A DNA stretch of 64,000 bases, from assembly GCA_020636275.1 (NCBI GenBank), contig JACJYD010000002.1, positions 310,001 to 374,000 on the forward strand. The letters are read 5' to 3'. Position 1 is the first letter of the stretch. Each line of letters begins with the position of its first letter. The DNA comes from Lewinellaceae bacterium (GTDB lineage Bacteria > Bacteroidota > Bacteroidia > Chitinophagales > Saprospiraceae). Below are positions 61,014-64,000 of the stretch, piece after piece. Under the pieces are notes generated by a model. It was not told where the DNA came from. It ran no database searches and saw only the letters and a list, made by a program, of their open reading frames with translations. The translations under genes were made by a program, and so were the position numbers.

Positions 61014-61559
61014 TCAAAAGACCTCAGGGGGAGGGGAGGGCGGCGGTTTGGAAATCGATTGGCATGGAAAGCCATAGGAGAAAACCGCCTTCCGGCCGGG
61101 GTTTGAAAACGCCAGCGGGAATTGGTATGTATTCGAATGGAAGAGCGATTTATAGAAATTGGCCAGGCGTTTTTGGTGCTTCGTACTGGGGGAATCCTGC
61201 CCCGGAATGTTGGACACCAGATCATTCAGGTGCTGGCTGAGCCGGGTTTCGGCATGGTCCCACCAACACCAGTAGAATACGGAATCGCCCTTGGTCATTG
61301 AATCGACGATGTCGTATTTTTGGTGGTTGTACTCGAATTCGCGCGCCTGAGTCCAGCGCAAGTCCGTCCGGGAGGCTTCCCGGGTAAAGGACAACAGGAC
61401 CAGTTCCTTCCTTCCCTCCTCTGCATACATACGGCTATACACCTCTTTCCGGACGGCGGCTTTTTTGTACTGCAACCAGGAATAGGTCGCGATGGTAGGC
61501 GCGACCAGGCATAAAGTGAGGATGATACTGGTGACTTTGGTTTTCAAGGAATATCGCAC
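61014..61559 (-). CDS. Small membrane-anchored hypothetical, TonB-receptor neighbour
   Basis: 181 residues from GTG 61559; TTG 61574 is also in frame, so the start is uncertain. One N-terminal helix ('VTSIILTLCLVAPTIATYSWL') anchors a soluble part with 'YDIVDSMTKGDSVFYWCWWDHAETRLSQHLNDLV' and a proline-rich C terminus ('PPPSPPPEVF'). No enzyme motif is present. The same-strand position upstream of the TonB receptor suggests a shared role, for example in metal or cofactor uptake, but a 262-base gap with a repeat divides them. Confidence 0.55.
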   Translation of the reverse strand: MRYSLKTKVTSIILTLCLVAPTIATYSWLQYKKAAVRKEVYSRMYAEEGRKELVLLSFTREASRTDLRWTQAREFEYNHQKYDIVDSMTKGDSVFYWCWWDHAETRLSQHLNDLVSNIPGQDSPSTKHQKRLANFYKSLFHSNTYQFPLAFSNPGRKAVFSYGFPCQSISKPPPSPPPEVF

Positions 61560-61577
61560 TGTATTTATACCCAAGTA

Positions 61578-61620
61578 ATTTGACGGCCGCCGGCCGTCAA
61601 ATCAATTTTTCCTAAGTATA
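61578..61620. repeat. TGACGGCC-family palindrome, copy 3
   Basis: 12-bp arms ATTTGACGGCCG/CGGCCGTCAAAT around one base at 61578-61602, continuing into CAATTTTTCCTAAGTATA that matches copy 2. It lies directly upstream of the hypothetical gene start at 61559-61574. Confidence 0.75.
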
Positions 61621-61702
61621 TCCCAAGGTAGGTCTTGGCAGGGAAAAATACAAGGAGGGGGTGCTTAATCGGGGACTTTTCTCAGATTGATCAATGGGAA
61701 TA

Positions 61703-62470
61703 TCAATGATCTGCAGGAAAACCATCCGACGCTAATATTTGCCCAAAAAGCCCGCGGAACTGAGGTTCAACAAAAACATTCCCAATAATTTTGATATGGA
61801 TATTGTCCACACTAGTATCGAGTTCTTTTATTTCCATGTTAATCAATTTGATCGGAACACCCAGGTCCGTTTTTGCATTCACTTCCTTCAGTTGGAATAT
61901 TTCAGATTCGGTTTTTACCTCATCAATGAATGTCTTGTCCAATGAAATATAAATGGACTCAAATAGATTTTCAACAGCCTTTTCAAGTAAATATTGATAT
62001 CCTTCCATCATATTTACGGAACTCTCTCCTGTGACGGAAAAATAGAGAATACCCAAATTTTCAGAAACGGCATCCCAGGTCTCTTTCTGTGTTTCCAGCC
62101 TTTGCGCGTTCGAATAAATATTTCCAGTTGGTCGTAGTCTGTTGACTTGGGGCAAAGCCAGGCCTTTATTCAAACATCTCGCTTCCATTTGAACCTTTAC
62201 TTTTTCTCCAGGCGCGATTTCCACTAGCCAGGTGTTTGCATTTGTTTGAGTGATATTATCATCTTCCAGGACATTATATATCGCTAAACTTTGGCAGGAG
62301 TGACAATCTGGATCCATTAAAATTTCACCTTTTTTCACTACCCTTATGGTTTTTATATTGGATGTATTTTCCAGAACAGCTGACAACTTAATATTGCTTG
62401 TTACATTTGTTTCTTGTGCATGAATAAAGAAAGCAGCATGGAGAAATAGAGTAATATATAGTACTTTCAT
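61703..62470 (-). CDS. Secreted hypothetical protein, lower-GC
   Basis: 255 residues with signal MKVLYITLFLHAAFFIHAQ. 'ILMDPDCHSCQSLAIYNVLEDDN' holds two Cys in a CxxC arrangement, and 'VEIAPGEKVKVQMEARCLNKGLALPQ' looks like a beta-sandwich. No catalytic signature. AT-richer than the rest of the window and 2 bases after the next gene upstream, so it belongs to a unit with it. Confidence 0.6.
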   Translation of the reverse strand: MKVLYITLFLHAAFFIHAQETNVTSNIKLSAVLENTSNIKTIRVVKKGEILMDPDCHSCQSLAIYNVLEDDNITQTNANTWLVEIAPGEKVKVQMEARCLNKGLALPQVNRLRPTGNIYSNAQRLETQKETWDAVSENLGILYFSVTGESSVNMMEGYQYLLEKAVENLFESIYISLDKTFIDEVKTESEIFQLKEVNAKTDLGVPIKLINMEIKELDTSVDNIHIKIIGNVFVEPQFRGLFGQILASDGFPADH

Positions 62471-62472
62471 TG

Positions 62473-63564
62473 TTAATTTTTTTCCCTAGACAAGTCTGAA
62501 AATTCCAGCATTCCTTCTTCAAATGCGGCCTTTAAATTACTGCTCATGGCATTTCCGTGCCGGCTATAGTCCACGCCTTTTAACCAAATTTGAAATCCGG
62601 AAAAGTTTGAAACGAGTATTAATTCTCCATGACAATCCGGGGTGTCAATCATCATGTCCGGGGTTAATACCTTAAATCTTTCTGGAGAAAGGCCCAGAAT
62701 ATCCTTGTTCATTTCCTTTAGAAAAAGGAAAAATAAACTCTCATCCATGGGGTCGTGAAAAGAAAAAATATCCAAGATTTGCTTGAAATTGAAAGGACAT
62801 GGGATTTTCATAAATCCTTTCATTGGCTGAGTGAAATATGGAAATTCTCTGACGTTTTCTACTTTTTCAAAATCTAATAATGTAATTTTTTTTATGTTAT
62901 CTTCAATATTTATGGATTCTTTTTGATTTGACAAAATCCAATTTTTTAAAATTCTTCTTTCCGTCTCTTTGTCGATGGAGTCGGAAACTATTATTGTAAT
63001 GGTTGAATCCGTTGTCTCTTCATTGATTGGATTGAGTTTTGGGCTTTCCCAGGATTCCTTTTCCGGGATTTGACATTCGCGATTTTGCCTCAAATTATCG
63101 AATTTAATTTTTTTGCTCAATACTTGTGCTGTTTGAAAATTTTTATTTGTATCTGACTTTTTATCTGCCCATTGGAGGGCTTTATTTAGTTCTATGCTAG
63201 CCTCTTTTAATATTGAAAAATCTCTGCTGCAAAAATTAGTATCAGTGAAGGTGTAATTATTGAATTTAATGGCAGCAAGGCAATAATGGTATTTGAATTT
63301 ATTGATATTTTTCTTTAGTATTTTTTGCCTGACCAAGTATTGAGATTTTTCAAAAAGCAGGATCTCTTGAATTGCTTTTCTGTTTTCGATGGAATCCAGC
63401 AAGTCATTGGATGTTAATCTTTCATATGAATCAAATAGATGCATTTTTGCTTCGCCGACATTTTGTGAAAGCACAGGAATTGTAAAAAGTAGGAAGTATA
63501 GCAAAAGGCAAAAGGAAAGGTTGAATTTATTTGTCAATTTGAATGTTTTTAAATGGTATGTCAT
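62473..63564 (-). CDS. Exported hypothetical protein, lower-GC
   Basis: 363 residues. After a basic start, 'FNLSFCLLLYFLLFTIPVLSQ' is a signal peptide. Mostly helical, Lys/Asn-rich, with a central 'TITIIVSDSIDKETERRILKNWI' and a C-terminal 'DTPDCHGELILVSNFSGFQIWLKGVDYSR'. No family recognised. It overlaps the upstream gene by 38 bases and is followed after 2 bases by another, so three genes are transcribed together. Confidence 0.55.
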   Translation of the reverse strand: MTYHLKTFKLTNKFNLSFCLLLYFLLFTIPVLSQNVGEAKMHLFDSYERLTSNDLLDSIENRKAIQEILLFEKSQYLVRQKILKKNINKFKYHYCLAAIKFNNYTFTDTNFCSRDFSILKEASIELNKALQWADKKSDTNKNFQTAQVLSKKIKFDNLRQNRECQIPEKESWESPKLNPINEETTDSTITIIVSDSIDKETERRILKNWILSNQKESINIEDNIKKITLLDFEKVENVREFPYFTQPMKGFMKIPCPFNFKQILDIFSFHDPMDESLFFLFLKEMNKDILGLSPERFKVLTPDMMIDTPDCHGELILVSNFSGFQIWLKGVDYSRHGNAMSSNLKAAFEEGMLEFSDLSREKN

Positions 63565-64000
63565 CGGCTGTTTTTATTGTAATAGTGTCGAGTTGAACCT
63601 TATCAAGTGTAAACGAAATGCTATCCTGATCAAGTACTTTTTTTACTTCTAATACAGTAATGAAACCATCACGTGTCAGGTTAAAAGAAGCTGTTTCTTG
63701 TTCCATTGGGCATTCAAATTGAAAGTATCCGTTCTTGTCAGTTTGGAGGATTATTTTTTTTTCGTTCAAATAAAACTCCACTTTTACTTGTTCAATTGGA
63801 TTCCTGGTATTTGAGTCCAGTACTTGTCCGAAGATAGGTTTAAATCTGCTTTCGATTTCGAAATGGTTCCCTTCCTTTGGTACAAAACGATATTTACTAA
63901 GGAATACTGCTGCAAAAATAAAGATGATTGCCAAAGCCATTAGTCGCAAAGTAGGTCGGAGGAAGGGGCCTTTCCCCCTTCTTTTATCTATTTGGAAGTC
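63527..64000 (-). CDS. Membrane-anchored protein with carboxypeptidase-regulatory-like domain, possibly 5' truncated
   Basis: The frame is open to the window end. An ATG at 63940 would give 137 residues, but upstream codons ('IDKRRGKGPFLRPTLR') read like a basic cytoplasmic flank, so the start may lie outside. One membrane helix ('LMALAIIFIFAAVFL') then a single beta-domain 'FGQVLDSNTRNPIEQVKVEFYLNEKK ... TDKNGYFQFECPM' of the carboxypeptidase-regulatory-like type. Such domains occur in envelope proteins of this phylum; here it has no other recognisable part. First gene of the lower-GC unit. Confidence 0.55.
   Translation of the reverse strand, partial: DFQIDKRRGKGPFLRPTLRLMALAIIFIFAAVFLSKYRFVPKEGNHFEIESRFKPIFGQVLDSNTRNPIEQVKVEFYLNEKKIILQTDKNGYFQFECPMEQETASFNLTRDGFITVLEVKKVLDQDSISFTLDKVQLDTITIKTADDIPFKNIQIDK

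Overview
The window looks like chromosome from a member of the Bacteroidota, most likely a Saprospiria-type (Lewinella/Haliscomenobacter-like) free-living bacterium. The evidence is type IX secretion (T9SS) C-terminal sorting domains on several secreted proteins, TAnnTTTG-type promoters, a TonB receptor with an N-terminal carboxypeptidase-regulatory domain, a tmRNA tag ending YALAA, many Bacteroidota-type lipoproteins, and moderate-to-high GC. The genus is inference.

Layout. 0-3.2 kb: the end of a GNAT-like gene, a lipoprotein with a clan-CD-peptidase-like His/Cys pair, and sucC. 3.3-7.1 kb: an outer-membrane-like protein, a large lipoprotein and a membrane-anchored radical SAM enzyme. 7.0-12.0 kb: fabH divergent from purC, then a CbiM-PDGLE-CbiQ-CbiO cobalt/nickel ECF transporter. 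12.0-14.3 kb: a palindromic repeat, a structured minus-strand RNA candidate with an intrinsic terminator, an alanine/saccharopine-dehydrogenase-like gene, and the tmRNA gene ssrA. 14.4-20.3 kb: three secreted seven-repeat propeller-like proteins. 20.5-23.7 kb: a GH109 glycosidase coupled to a fused nucleotidyltransferase/sugar kinase. 23.7-26.7 kb: a small secreted protein, a helical/barrel protein and a caspase-family protein. 27-39 kb: a K+ channel, then a long minus-strand stress and acetylation block (ADP-forming acyl-CoA synthetase/GNAT, deacetylase, two Usp proteins, FtsH, kinase-like proteins, CHAD, Hsp20). 39.2-46.4 kb: dusB and cca, YihY, a thioesterase, arginine deiminase-like, GNAT and FAD oxidoreductase genes. 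46.4-48.1 kb: an aldo/keto reductase, a REP palindrome array and its RAYT transposase. 48.2-58.2 kb: secretory lipase, MarC, hypothetical proteins, an esterase, an effector-associated-domain protein, a CoA-transferase, a phosphate transporter, an oxidoreductase and a carboxymuconolactone decarboxylase-like protein. 58.3-64 kb: a TonB receptor and a lower-GC set of secreted hypotheticals running off the end.

Intergenic DNA is unusually rich in palindromes. Seen directly are a REP array beside a RAYT gene, three copies of a TGACGGCC-type palindrome, two copies of a TGCGTAACTCCTGA-type element (one carrying two large nested palindromes), two copies of an AACCGCAAAG-type element, and simple-sequence inverted repeats that supply the stop codons of neighbouring genes. 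The strongest candidates for new biology are the REP/RAYT locus with a REP inside its own transposase gene, the minus-strand RNA at about 12.1-12.35 kb, and the GH109 plus NTase-kinase pair as a compact GalNAc salvage route.
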